Positions 1 through 5,862 of a stretch of 9,218 bases of DNA are shown one piece after another. The position numbers were made by a program, and so were the translations under genes. Where the stretch lies: assembly GCA_023268575.1 (NCBI GenBank), contig JALRCL010000569.1, forward strand, positions 1 to 9,218. Reading direction: 5' to 3'. Position 1 is the stretch's first letter, and each line of letters opens with the position of its first letter. The notes under the pieces were generated by a model, which saw only the letters and a list, made by a program, of their open reading frames with translations, did no database searches and was not told the origin of the DNA. This stretch comes from Patulibacter sp. (GTDB lineage Bacteria; Actinomycetota; Thermoleophilia; Solirubrobacterales; Solirubrobacteraceae).

Positions 1-1425
1 GTGATCGCCGCGATCACGTCCTGCACGAACACCTCCAACCCGGCCGTCATGGTCGCCGCCGGCCTCGTGGCCCGCAAGGCCCGCGAGCTCGGCCTGAACC
101 GCAAGCCGTGGGTGAAGACGTCGCTGGCGCCGGGCTCGCTCGTCGTCACCGACTACCTCGACCGCGCGGGCCTCAGCGAGGACCTCGACGCGCTCGGGTT
201 CAACCTCGTCGGCTACGGCTGCACGACCTGCATCGGCAACTCGGGCCCGCTGCCCGAGCCGATCTCGAAGGCCGTCAACGACGCCGACCTCGCCGTCACG
301 TCGGTGCTCTCGGGCAACCGGAACTTCGAGGGCCGCATCAGCCCCGACGTGAAGATGAACTACCTCGCGTCGCCGCCGCTGGTCGTGGCGTACGCGATCG
401 CCGGCTCGATGGACTTCGACTTCGAGGCGGACCCGATCGGCGTCGGCGTCGGCGGCCGGGAGATCTTCCTCAAGGACATCTGGCCCTCCACGAAGGAGGT
501 CGCCCAGACGGTCGAGGACTGCCTGCAGGCCGACATGTTCCGCACGAGCTACGCGCAGGTCTTCGACGGCGACGCGAACTGGCAGGGGCTGCAGATCCCG
601 ACCGGCGACCGCTACGAGTGGAGCGACGACTCGACGTACATCCGCAAGGCGCCGTACTTCGACGGCATGCCGGCGGAGCCCGCCCCGGTCGAGGACATCG
701 AGGGCGCGCGGGTGATGGCGAAGCTCGGCGACTCGGTCACGACCGACCACATCTCGCCGGCCGGCTCGATCAAGCGCGAGGCGCCGGCGGGTCAGTACCT
801 CGAGGCCCACGGCGTGAAGCCGGCGGACTTCAACTCGTACGGCTCGCGCCGCGGCAACCACGAGACGATGATCCGCGGCACGTTCGCGAACATCCGCCTG
901 AAGAACGTCATGGGCGGCGGCGACCCGCTGCCCGAGGGCGGCTACACCCGCTACCTCCTCGACGACGGTCAGCTGCCCCAGGGCGAGAAGGCGTGGATCT
1001 ACGACGCCTGCCAGGCCTACGCCGAGGCCGGCGTGCCGCTCGTCGTCCTCGGCGGCAAGGAATACGGCTCGGGCTCCTCCCGCGACTGGGCTGCGAAGGG
1101 GACGAACCTCCTCGGCGTGAAGGCCGTCATCGCGGAGAGCTTCGAGCGGATCCATCGCTCGAACCTCGTCGGGATGGGCGTCCTGCCGCTCCAGTTCCCG
1201 GAGGGCGAGAGCGCCGACTCGCTCGGGCTCGACGGCACCGAGGAGTTCACGATCACCGGGCAGGCCGAGGCGCTGAACGCCGGCGAGCTGCCGAAGACGG
1301 TCCAGGTCCAGGCCGGCGACGTCTCCTTCGAGGCCGTCGTCCGGATCGACACGCCGAAGGAGGCGGACTACTACCGCCACGGCGGCGTGCTGCTGTACGT
1401 GCTCCGGCAGCTGCTGGCGGCCTGA
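1..1425 (+). CDS. acnA: Aconitate hydratase (AcnA/IRP1 type), C-terminal half, 5' truncated by window edge
   Basis: Cytoplasmic [4Fe-4S] enzyme that interconverts citrate and isocitrate in the TCA cycle. The 474 visible residues begin just before the first cluster ligand. Cys8 (ITSCTNTSNP), Cys74 and Cys77 (GCTTCIGNSG) are the three cluster cysteines, and their 66- and 3-residue spacing matches Cys435/501/504 of E. coli AcnA. The C-terminal swivel domain follows from about residue 235, with HISPAGSIKREAP and the substrate-binding loop YGSGSSRDWAAKG (Ser359, Ser360, Arg361). The family is about 890-930 residues long, so roughly 430-450 residues lie upstream. The GTG at position 1 is therefore almost certainly an internal Val codon, not the start. 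The frame is intact to the TGA and no key residue is missing in the part seen. A GC-rich hairpin follows 46 nt after the stop. Family assignment is very secure; acnA rather than another paralogue name is by similarity. Confidence 0.96.
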   Translation: MIAAITSCTNTSNPAVMVAAGLVARKARELGLNRKPWVKTSLAPGSLVVTDYLDRAGLSEDLDALGFNLVGYGCTTCIGNSGPLPEPISKAVNDADLAVTSVLSGNRNFEGRISPDVKMNYLASPPLVVAYAIAGSMDFDFEADPIGVGVGGREIFLKDIWPSTKEVAQTVEDCLQADMFRTSYAQVFDGDANWQGLQIPTGDRYEWSDDSTYIRKAPYFDGMPAEPAPVEDIEGARVMAKLGDSVTTDHISPAGSIKREAPAGQYLEAHGVKPADFNSYGSRRGNHETMIRGTFANIRLKNVMGGGDPLPEGGYTRYLLDDGQLPQGEKAWIYDACQAYAEAGVPLVVLGGKEYGSGSSRDWAAKGTNLLGVKAVIAESFERIHRSNLVGMGVLPLQFPEGESADSLGLDGTEEFTITGQAEALNAGELPKTVQVQAGDVSFEAVVRIDTPKEADYYRHGGVLLYVLRQLLAA

Positions 1426-1471
1426 GCCAGGCGGAGCCCGAGCGGCGTCGCTGACGGCCAGGGGCCCTCGG

Positions 1472-1497
1472 CGACGCCGTCCCGCCGGACGGCGTCG
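1472..1497 (+). terminator. GC-rich hairpin downstream of the aconitase gene
   Basis: A perfect 11-bp stem (1472-1482 with 1487-1497) closes a 4-nt loop (CGCC), 46 nt after the aconitase stop codon. There is no T-tract after it, which is usual for stem-only terminators in high-GC actinomycetes. Its left arm can also pair with an upstream copy at 1443-1451. The location between aconitase and the next promoter-like hexamer supports a terminator, but the role is inferred. Confidence 0.55.
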
Positions 1498-1536
1498 GCT
1501 GCCGCTGGGGTGGCGCCGGCCGGGGGCCTCCGGGGG

Positions 1537-1542
1537 TACGGT
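1537..1542 (+). promoter_or_regulatory. Candidate -10 hexamer TACGGT for the secreted beta-rich protein
   Basis: TACGGT fits the actinobacterial -10 pattern TAnnnT and sits just after the aconitase hairpin. Initiation 6-7 nt downstream would fall at about 1549-1550, giving a leader of about 50 nt before the ATG at 1600. No convincing -35 box is visible. An in-frame GTG lies exactly at 1549 (see findings). Confidence 0.45.
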
Positions 1543-1588
1543 TGGCGCGTGGGCGTTCGCGCAGCGGCCGGCGCCCCCTCCGACCCCC

Positions 1589-1594
1589 GAGGAG
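1589..1594 (+). promoter_or_regulatory. Ribosome binding site GAGGAG for the ATG at 1600
   Basis: GAGGAG lies 5 nt before ATG 1600. It is the clearest Shine-Dalgarno sequence in the window; most other genes here lack one. It decides the start of this gene at 1600 rather than at the upstream in-frame starts at 1510 or 1549. Confidence 0.7.
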
Positions 1595-1599
1595 CCCCC

Positions 1600-2604
1600 A
1601 TGCGCCGTCGCCCGTTCGTCCCATCCATCCCGGCCCGTCGAGCCGCAGCGTCGACCGTGGCCGCGGCCACGATCCTGCTGCTCGGCGTCGCGCCGGCGCC
1701 GGCGGGCGCGAACCTCGTCGGGGTCGGCGAGGATCCGGCCGGCGACGCGGCCAGCCCCCACCCCGCCCACGACATCACCGGGGCGGCGCTGGCCTACGAC
1801 CGGCGGCGCGGGGCGCTCGTCGGGAGCGTCCGGCTGCGGGGGGTCGCGACCGCTGCGTCCGAGAGCGTCCTGACGCTCTTCGCGGGTCGGCGGACCGCGA
1901 CCGGCTGCGACGGCTACCCCGCCCAGGGGCTCTCGACCTCCACCACCTCCTTCCGCGCCAGCTGGCACGTCCTGCCGGCCCCGGGCCAGACGCTCGGCGG
2001 TGGCGTGGACCGGGCGGAGAAGTCCGGTGAGCGCACGACGGTGCAGCGGATGGAGGCGACCGACCGGCGGCTCGCCGGCGGCACGCCGGACTGCGCGATC
2101 GCCACGCTCACCCGACCGGGCGACGCCTCCGTCGTCCTCGACACGACCGGCCCGATCGCGCTGCGGCCGGTGCCGGTGCTCGGCATCGCGCTGCGCGGCG
2201 TGCCGAGCCGCCTGCGGCCGGGCCGGACCGCCCGCGTCCGCGTGCTCGTGACGAACGCCGGAGACGCGTCCACGGCGCGGGTGCGCCTGCGGGTGGCCGG
2301 CGCCCGCGGGCTGCAGGTCTCGCCGTCCACGCGCACGCTGACGCCGCTGGCGGTCGGGCGCACTCGCACCGCGACCCTCCGCGTGCGCCTGTCGGCGCGG
2401 GCTCGCTCCTCCACGCGGCTGCGGGTCACCGCGACGGCGGGCGATCAGCGCGTCCGGACCGAGGGCCGGATCCGCCTGGTCCGCCCCTCCTCCGGTAGCG
2501 GGGGCGGGGGCGGGGGCGCCACGACGCCCCCGCGCACGTGCAACCGCTGGATGCCCGACATCTCGGGGGAGACCGGCGGCTCGCTCGTGCTCCTGCCCTG
2601 CTGA
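1600..2604 (+). CDS. Secreted beta-rich protein of unknown function with CARDB-like domain and Cys-ended tail
   Basis: A 334-residue exported protein that I do not recognise as a named family. Residues 1-37 look like a Sec signal peptide: basic start MRRR, hydrophobic stretch around 15-31, likely cleavage after AGA37. Residues about 45-190 (DPAGDAASPHPAHDITGAAL onward) resemble a beta-sandwich with Cys103 and Cys165, which could form a disulfide. Residues about 198-295 contain LRPGRTARVRVLVTNAGDAS and alternating Val/Arg strands, typical of CARDB/NEW3-like immunoglobulin-fold repeats. A Gly/Ser linker (297-306) leads to a tail that starts at Cys314 and ends on Cys334, the last residue. The start at 1600 is chosen because GAGGAG precedes it by 5 nt and the signal peptide begins there. 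It is the last + gene before a convergent pair. The role is probably extracytoplasmic; binding or adhesion is only a guess. Confidence 0.8.
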   Translation: MRRRPFVPSIPARRAAASTVAAATILLLGVAPAPAGANLVGVGEDPAGDAASPHPAHDITGAALAYDRRRGALVGSVRLRGVATAASESVLTLFAGRRTATGCDGYPAQGLSTSTTSFRASWHVLPAPGQTLGGGVDRAEKSGERTTVQRMEATDRRLAGGTPDCAIATLTRPGDASVVLDTTGPIALRPVPVLGIALRGVPSRLRPGRTARVRVLVTNAGDASTARVRLRVAGARGLQVSPSTRTLTPLAVGRTRTATLRVRLSARARSSTRLRVTATAGDQRVRTEGRIRLVRPSSGSGGGGGGATTPPRTCNRWMPDISGETGGSLVLLPC

Positions 2605-2630
2605 GGGCCTGCGCGGAGCGCACGGCGATC

Positions 2631-2657
2631 GCGGTCCGGGCGCGGCCCGTCGACCGC
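2631..2657. terminator. Candidate bidirectional terminator between convergent genes
   Basis: The 66-nt gap between two convergent stop codons (2604 and 2671) holds an 11-bp stem: 2631-2636 pairs with 2652-2657 and 2637-2641 pairs with 2645-2649. A 2-nt bulge (TC) lies on the right side and the loop is 3 nt (GCG). It has no T-tract. Position and symmetry suit termination from both sides; this is an inference. Confidence 0.55.
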
Positions 2658-2670
2658 CGCGTCGTCGGGG

Positions 2671-3051
2671 TCAGCCGGTGACGGCGCGCCCGCTGGCGGC
2701 CCACGCCGCGTGCCGGTCGCGCGGACGGCCGATGACGACCGTCTCGCCGTCGTCGAGGATCGGGCGCTGCAGCAGCGCGGGGTGCTCGACGAGCACGGCG
2801 ACGACCTCGTCGATGCCGAGCCCGTCGGCGTCGAGGCCGAGGTCGCGGTAGCGCTTGTCCCGTCGGATCAAGGCGTCGACGGGATCGCCGTCGAGGCGCT
2901 CGGCGAGGTCGCGCAGCTCCGCCTCGTCGAGCCGCTCGGCGACGAGCAGGTACTTCCGCACGGCGACCTCGTGGCCGGCCTCCTGGAGCGCCTCGAGGGC
3001 GACGACCGAGGTCGAGCAGTGCGGGTTGTGGAGCAGCGTGAGGCCAGGCAC
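2671..3051 (-). CDS. ArsC/YffB-family reductase (arsenate reductase-like, thioredoxin fold)
   Basis: A 126-residue cytoplasmic protein of the ArsC/Spx/YffB family. Known ArsC members reduce arsenate to arsenite with glutathione/glutaredoxin or similar thiols. It opens with LTLLHNPHCSTS, placing the nucleophile at Cys12 next to His8, as in plasmid R773 ArsC. Arginines matching the ArsC oxyanion set are visible: Arg63 (LIRRDKRY), Arg96 (HPALLQRPI) and Arg109 (VIGRPRD). The Arg that follows CGTS in R773 ArsC is Val16 here. The GTG at 3051 is chosen because the family's beta-strand begins at residue 3 and a TACGAT hexamer lies exactly 6 nt upstream, suggesting a leaderless mRNA. No arsR, arsB or acr3 gene is nearby, so true arsenate reductase activity is not assured and a general thiol role is possible. 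Confidence 0.88.
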   Translation of the reverse strand: MPGLTLLHNPHCSTSVVALEALQEAGHEVAVRKYLLVAERLDEAELRDLAERLDGDPVDALIRRDKRYRDLGLDADGLGIDEVVAVLVEHPALLQRPILDDGETVVIGRPRDRHAAWAASGRAVTG

Positions 3052-3057
3052 CGGGCG

Positions 3058-3063
3058 ATCGTA
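3058..3063 (-). promoter_or_regulatory. Candidate -10 hexamer TACGAT, leaderless start of the ArsC-like gene
   Basis: TACGAT on the minus strand ends 6 nt before the GTG at 3051, so the predicted transcript would begin at the start codon. It lies in the 80-nt gap after the NlpC/P60 gene, suggesting the ArsC-like gene has its own promoter. There is no Shine-Dalgarno sequence and no clear -35 box. Confidence 0.55.
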
Positions 3064-3131
3064 CTTCGCGTCGTCCGACGGGCCGCGAGGAGGCGGGGCG
3101 GTCGGTCGAGCTGCGCCGCGGGCCGGGGCCG

Positions 3132-3896
3132 TCAGAGCCCGGCGACGTGCCGGGAGTGGAACCCCTTGCGACGACCGATCACGGGACGCCAGCGGACGCC
3201 CGAGCGGCCCCGCGGATCGCCGACCCGGCTCGTGTCCAGCCGCAGCCCCGCGACTTCGAGGTACACGTGCCCCTTGCTCGCGTGGACCGTGATCCAGCGC
3301 CCGGAGCCGGCGCGACCCCACTTCGCCATCTGGCCGCTCGTGGCGGTCGTCGTCATGAGGCCGGCGCGGATCATCGCGTAGCCGACGGCACCCGAGCAGT
3401 CGTAGCCGGAGTCCTTCAGGCGGGCGTGGCCGCCGCCCCACTTGTACGGCTTGCCGACGATGAGGTTCGCCGCAGCGATCACGCGCTTGACCGAGACGGG
3501 CGCCGACCGCGGGATCGCGGCCCGGCCGTCGGTGCGGATCCGGGCCACCTTGCCCTTGATCGTCCGGCGCGAGCTCGGCACGGGCACGAGCACGTCGCCG
3601 CCCCCGTTCCAGCCCGGGCCCGGCTGCTCGTCGTCGTCGGCCACGTCGTCGTCCGCCGGCAGGTCGTCCTCGACGACGCCGTCGTCGTCGGTCCACGTGC
3701 CGTCGTCGGCGGGTCCGTCGTCCTCGACGCTCCAGCCGTCGTCCGTGCCGGGGTCGGTCGCGGCGTCGTCGTCGGCGCCCGGCGCGACCTGCCGGCCGCC
3801 GTCCCAGCCGGACCAGGGGCGCTGCGCCGAGGCCGTCGCCGGCGCGGCGAGGGCGGGCACCAGCAGCAGGGCGAGGAGCAGACGACGCAGGCGCAC
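3132..3896 (-). CDS. Exported NlpC/P60-family (C40) protein with Asp-rich linker
   Basis: A 254-residue secreted cysteine-peptidase-fold protein. Family members cut peptidoglycan stem peptides outside the membrane. Residues 1-24 form a Sec signal peptide (VRLRR, then a Leu/Ala-rich core, cleavage after ASA24). Residues 42-90 are extremely acidic: 21 Asp and 3 Glu in 49 residues, no Lys, Arg or His. The C-terminal domain (about 135-254) has the NlpC/P60 start KPYKWGGGH, the nucleophile Cys167 in YDCSGAVGYAM, and the catalytic His210 in SKGHVYLEVAGL; Asp221 could be the third polar residue. The GTG at 3896 is chosen because it starts the signal peptide. An upstream in-frame ATG at 3983 would bury the signal behind 29 Pro/Gly-rich residues. 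No good -10 hexamer was found, and GAGG abuts the GTG too closely for a normal ribosome site. The gene lies 183 nt downstream of the glycosylase. Family call is firm; substrate is not known. Confidence 0.88.
   Translation of the reverse strand: MRLRRLLLALLLVPALAAPATASAQRPWSGWDGGRQVAPGADDDAATDPGTDDGWSVEDDGPADDGTWTDDDGVVEDDLPADDDVADDDEQPGPGWNGGGDVLVPVPSSRRTIKGKVARIRTDGRAAIPRSAPVSVKRVIAAANLIVGKPYKWGGGHARLKDSGYDCSGAVGYAMIRAGLMTTTATSGQMAKWGRAGSGRWITVHASKGHVYLEVAGLRLDTSRVGDPRGRSGVRWRPVIGRRKGFHSRHVAGL
3627..3773 (-). repeat. GAC-rich low-complexity tract coding for the Asp-rich linker
   Basis: This segment codes for residues 42-90 of the NlpC/P60 protein and is full of GTC triplets on the + strand (GAC, Asp, on the coding strand). 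Clusters such as DDD, DDG and EDD recur at irregular spacing. It is a low-complexity coding repeat, not a tandem array with a fixed unit. Such tracts can change length by replication slippage. Confidence 0.7.
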
Positions 3897-4019
3897 CCTC
3901 GGGTCATCGGACGTTCGAGCGGCGGGGAGGAGCAGTCCTGGACCATCGGGGGAGGCAGCCTGGGGCCACCGTCCGGGCGGCATGGCGTCTCGGCGATGCG
4001 TCAGAACCGCCGGGCGGTG

Positions 4020-4038
4020 CGGCGCGGCCGCCGCGCCG
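4020..4038 (-). terminator. Hairpin downstream of the glycosylase gene
   Basis: A perfect 8-bp stem (4020-4027 with 4031-4038) with a 3-nt loop starts 42 nt past the glycosylase stop, reading on the minus strand. It has no T-tract. It could separate the peptidase-glycosylase unit from the NlpC/P60 gene downstream. The rest of the 183-nt gap (3897-4079) shows nothing else I can name. Confidence 0.4.
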
Positions 4039-4079
4039 ATGGTCGGGGGCGCGGCGACGCGCGGAGCGGCGAACCCGGC

Positions 4080-4673
4080 TCAGGAGGCGCGATGGCAGCC
4101 GGCGACGTGGTCGTCGACGATCCCCGCGGACTGCATGAGCGCGTAGGCGACGGTCGGCCCGACGAACGCGAACCCGCGGCGGCGCAGCTCCTTCGCCATG
4201 GCCTTCGAGGTCCCGGTCGACGCGGGGACGTCGGCGAAGGTCGCGGGTCGGCCGGCGCGCTCGGCCGCGGCGGCGTCGGCGAACGACCACAGCAGCCCGT
4301 CGAGCCCGCCGCCGTCGCGCAGCGCGAGCGTCGCTCGGGCGTTCTGGACGGTCGCGGCGACCTTCGCCCGGTTGCGGACGATGCCGGCATCGGCCAGCAG
4401 CCGAGCGACGTCGGCGTCTCCGTAGGTCGCGACGCGCTCCGGGTCGAAGCCGTCGAAGGCCGTGCGGAACGCCTCGCGCTTGCGGAGGATCGTGATCCAC
4501 GCGAGGCCGCTCTGGAACGCCTCGAGGGTCAGGAGCTCGAAGAGCGGGCGCTCGCCGTGCAGCGGCCGGCCCCAGTCCTCGTCGTGGTAGGCGCGGTACA
4601 GCTCCGGCGCCGCGCCCCAGCGGCACCGGGCGAGCCCGTCGTCGCCGACGACGACGTCCGGGGCGTCAGCCAC
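4080..4673 (-). CDS. tag: DNA-3-methyladenine glycosylase I
   Basis: A 197-residue base-excision-repair enzyme that removes 3-methyladenine (alkylation damage) from DNA, leaving an abasic site. The whole chain matches Tag: RCRWGAAPELYRAYHDEDWG near the N-terminus, LLTLEAFQSGLAWITILRKRE, DAGIVRNRAKV, and SAGIVDDHVAGC at the end. The four residues that hold the structural zinc in E. coli Tag (Cys4, His17, His175, Cys179) correspond to Cys17, His30, His189 and Cys193. The base-recognition residues Tyr16, Glu38 and Trp46 correspond to Tyr29, Glu51 and Trp59. Length is close to the family's usual 185-200. Translation begins at a GTG that overlaps the upstream peptidase's end by 8 nt (GTGGCTGA), implying co-transcription and coupled translation. 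No separate promoter was seen. Function is secure. Confidence 0.96.
   Translation of the reverse strand: MADAPDVVVGDDGLARCRWGAAPELYRAYHDEDWGRPLHGERPLFELLTLEAFQSGLAWITILRKREAFRTAFDGFDPERVATYGDADVARLLADAGIVRNRAKVAATVQNARATLALRDGGGLDGLLWSFADAAAAERAGRPATFADVPASTGTSKAMAKELRRRGFAFVGPTVAYALMQSAGIVDDHVAGCHRAS
4666..4673 (-). promoter_or_regulatory. 8-nt start/stop overlap coupling the M20 peptidase and tag
   Basis: GTGGCTGA contains the tag start GTG (4673-4671) and the peptidase stop TGA (4668-4666) in different frames. No good Shine-Dalgarno sequence precedes the GTG, so tag translation likely depends on ribosomes finishing the peptidase. Confidence 0.7.
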
Positions 4674-5778
4674 CGAGGTCGGCCTCGTCCAGGCGCCGGA
4701 CGAGCTCGAGCAGCGCGCCGAGCCCGGCGGCGATCGGCGGGACGGCGACCCACTCCGAGGTCCGGTGCATGTCGCCGCCGCGGGTGATCCCGACGCAGAT
4801 CGCCGGGACCCCGAGCGGATAGGCGGCGTTGCACTCCGTCGAGCCGGCGTCCTCGCGCGCCGGCGGCAGCCCCACGGCGGCGCGGGCCGCGCGGGCGGTC
4901 GTGACGAGCGGATGGTCGGCGGGCGTGCGGCCCGCGGGGCGATGCCCTACCTGCTCCACGGTGGCGTGGATGCCGCGCGGTGCGCGCTCGAGGGCGTCGC
5001 GGACGCGCTGGGCGGTGCGACGCAGCCGGCCGTCGTCGTCGTCGCGCAGGTCGACGAGCAGCTCGCCCTCCTCCGCGATCGCGTTCACGGTGCTGCCGGA
5101 GCGCACGACCCCGACGTTGATGTGCGCGCCGCGCGGCACCGCGTCGAGCGCGGCGGCGCCGGCGCGCAGGAGGGCGTGCGCGGCGCTGCCGGTGCCGCGG
5201 TCGCCCCACGAGTGCCCGCCCGGACCGCGGTAGCGGGCGCGGAGGCGCAAGGCCCCGATCCCGCCGACCACGAGGTCGTCGAGCAGGTGCCCCTCGAGCG
5301 CGACGAGCGCCCGCGCGGGGACGCGCGACAGCAGGTGCTTCACGCCGCGGAGGTCGCCGAGCCCTTCCTCCCCGACCGTCGCGGCCAGCACGATCGGCTG
5401 GGCCGGCGGCGCGTCGCGCAGGGCACGCGCGAGCTCCAGCAGCGCGGCGACGGCCACGGTGTCGTCGCCGATCCCGGGACCGAGCAGCCGGTCGCCCTCG
5501 CGGCGGGGCGCCAGCGGGACCTCGGAACCGAAGACCGTGTCGAGGTGCGCGCTGACGACGAGCGCGGGTCCCGCGCCGCCCAGGCGCACGGTGACGTTGC
5601 CGACGGCGTCCCGCTCCGGATCCAGCCCGAGGCCGGCGAGCCGCTCGGCGACGGCTGCGCCGCGCTCGCCCTCCTCGCCGGTCGGCGCCGCGAACGCGGC
5701 GAGCTCCAGGGCGTCGCCGACGACGCGCTCGACCGCGGCGTCGTCGGCGGGGCCGGGCTCGGTGTCGGTGCGCGCCAC
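4666..5778 (-). CDS. M20-family zinc metallopeptidase / deacylase-like hydrolase
   Basis: A 370-residue probable cytoplasmic hydrolase of the M20 group (ArgE/DapE/CPG2/PepT relatives), which cleave peptides or N-acyl amino acids with two metal ions. All expected metal residues are visible: His78 and Asp80 (SAHLDTVF), bridging Asp105 (GPGIGDDT), base Glu137 and ligand Glu138 (TVGEEGLGD), Glu162 (ALEGHLL) and C-terminal His338 (GGDMHRTSEW). Residues about 180-290 form the lid/dimerisation domain, starting RYRGPGGHSWGDRG. Glu162 where DapE/ArgE-type enzymes also have an acidic ligand does not by itself fix the substrate, so no gene name is given. The GTG start at 5778 follows a TAGGCT hexamer by 7 nt (leaderless-type). 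It overlaps tag by 8 nt, and the decarboxylase-like gene ends 84 nt upstream. Confidence 0.9.
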   Translation of the reverse strand: MARTDTEPGPADDAAVERVVGDALELAAFAAPTGEEGERGAAVAERLAGLGLDPERDAVGNVTVRLGGAGPALVVSAHLDTVFGSEVPLAPRREGDRLLGPGIGDDTVAVAALLELARALRDAPPAQPIVLAATVGEEGLGDLRGVKHLLSRVPARALVALEGHLLDDLVVGGIGALRLRARYRGPGGHSWGDRGTGSAAHALLRAGAAALDAVPRGAHINVGVVRSGSTVNAIAEEGELLVDLRDDDDGRLRRTAQRVRDALERAPRGIHATVEQVGHRPAGRTPADHPLVTTARAARAAVGLPPAREDAGSTECNAAYPLGVPAICVGITRGGDMHRTSEWVAVPPIAAGLGALLELVRRLDEADLGG

Positions 5779-5785
5779 CTGCGGG

Positions 5786-5791
5786 AGCCTA
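5786..5791 (-). promoter_or_regulatory. Candidate -10 hexamer TAGGCT, leaderless start of the M20-tag operon
   Basis: TAGGCT on the minus strand ends 7 nt before the GTG at 5778. Initiation at the usual distance would put the 5' end at or 1 nt before the start codon. It lies in the 84-nt gap behind the decarboxylase-like gene, so the peptidase-tag pair may have its own promoter. No clear -35 box. Confidence 0.55.
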
Positions 5792-5862
5792 CGGGCCGGG
5801 CGCTCGGCCGGGACGGTGCGCCCGCTCGGCGCGGTGGCCGGCCGGGGCCGTCGGATCCGTGC

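Noticed and set aside
1..3. GTG at position 1 as the start of the aconitase
   Set aside because: It sits inside the conserved region just before the first cluster cysteine. Aconitase needs over 400 more N-terminal residues, so the gene continues upstream of the window.
3052..3696. N-terminal extension of the ArsC-like protein up to 3696
   Set aside because: The extra part is the antisense-frame shadow of the NlpC/P60 gene. The ArsC fold starts at residue 3 of the GTG-3051 protein, and a -10 hexamer lies 6 nt upstream.
3627..3773. GTC-rich tract as a CRISPR or tandem-repeat array
   Set aside because: There is no fixed unit or spacer. The pattern is explained by GAC codons of an Asp-rich protein segment in frame.
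3897..3983. ATG at 3983 as the start of the NlpC/P60 protein
   Set aside because: It would place 29 Pro/Gly-rich residues before a perfectly formed signal peptide, which would not be usual for Sec export.
3147..4787. 546-codon open frame on the + strand opposite the NlpC/P60 and tag genes
   Set aside because: Shadow of two clearly identified minus-strand genes; the predicted product is low-complexity Arg/Ala/Val with no motif.
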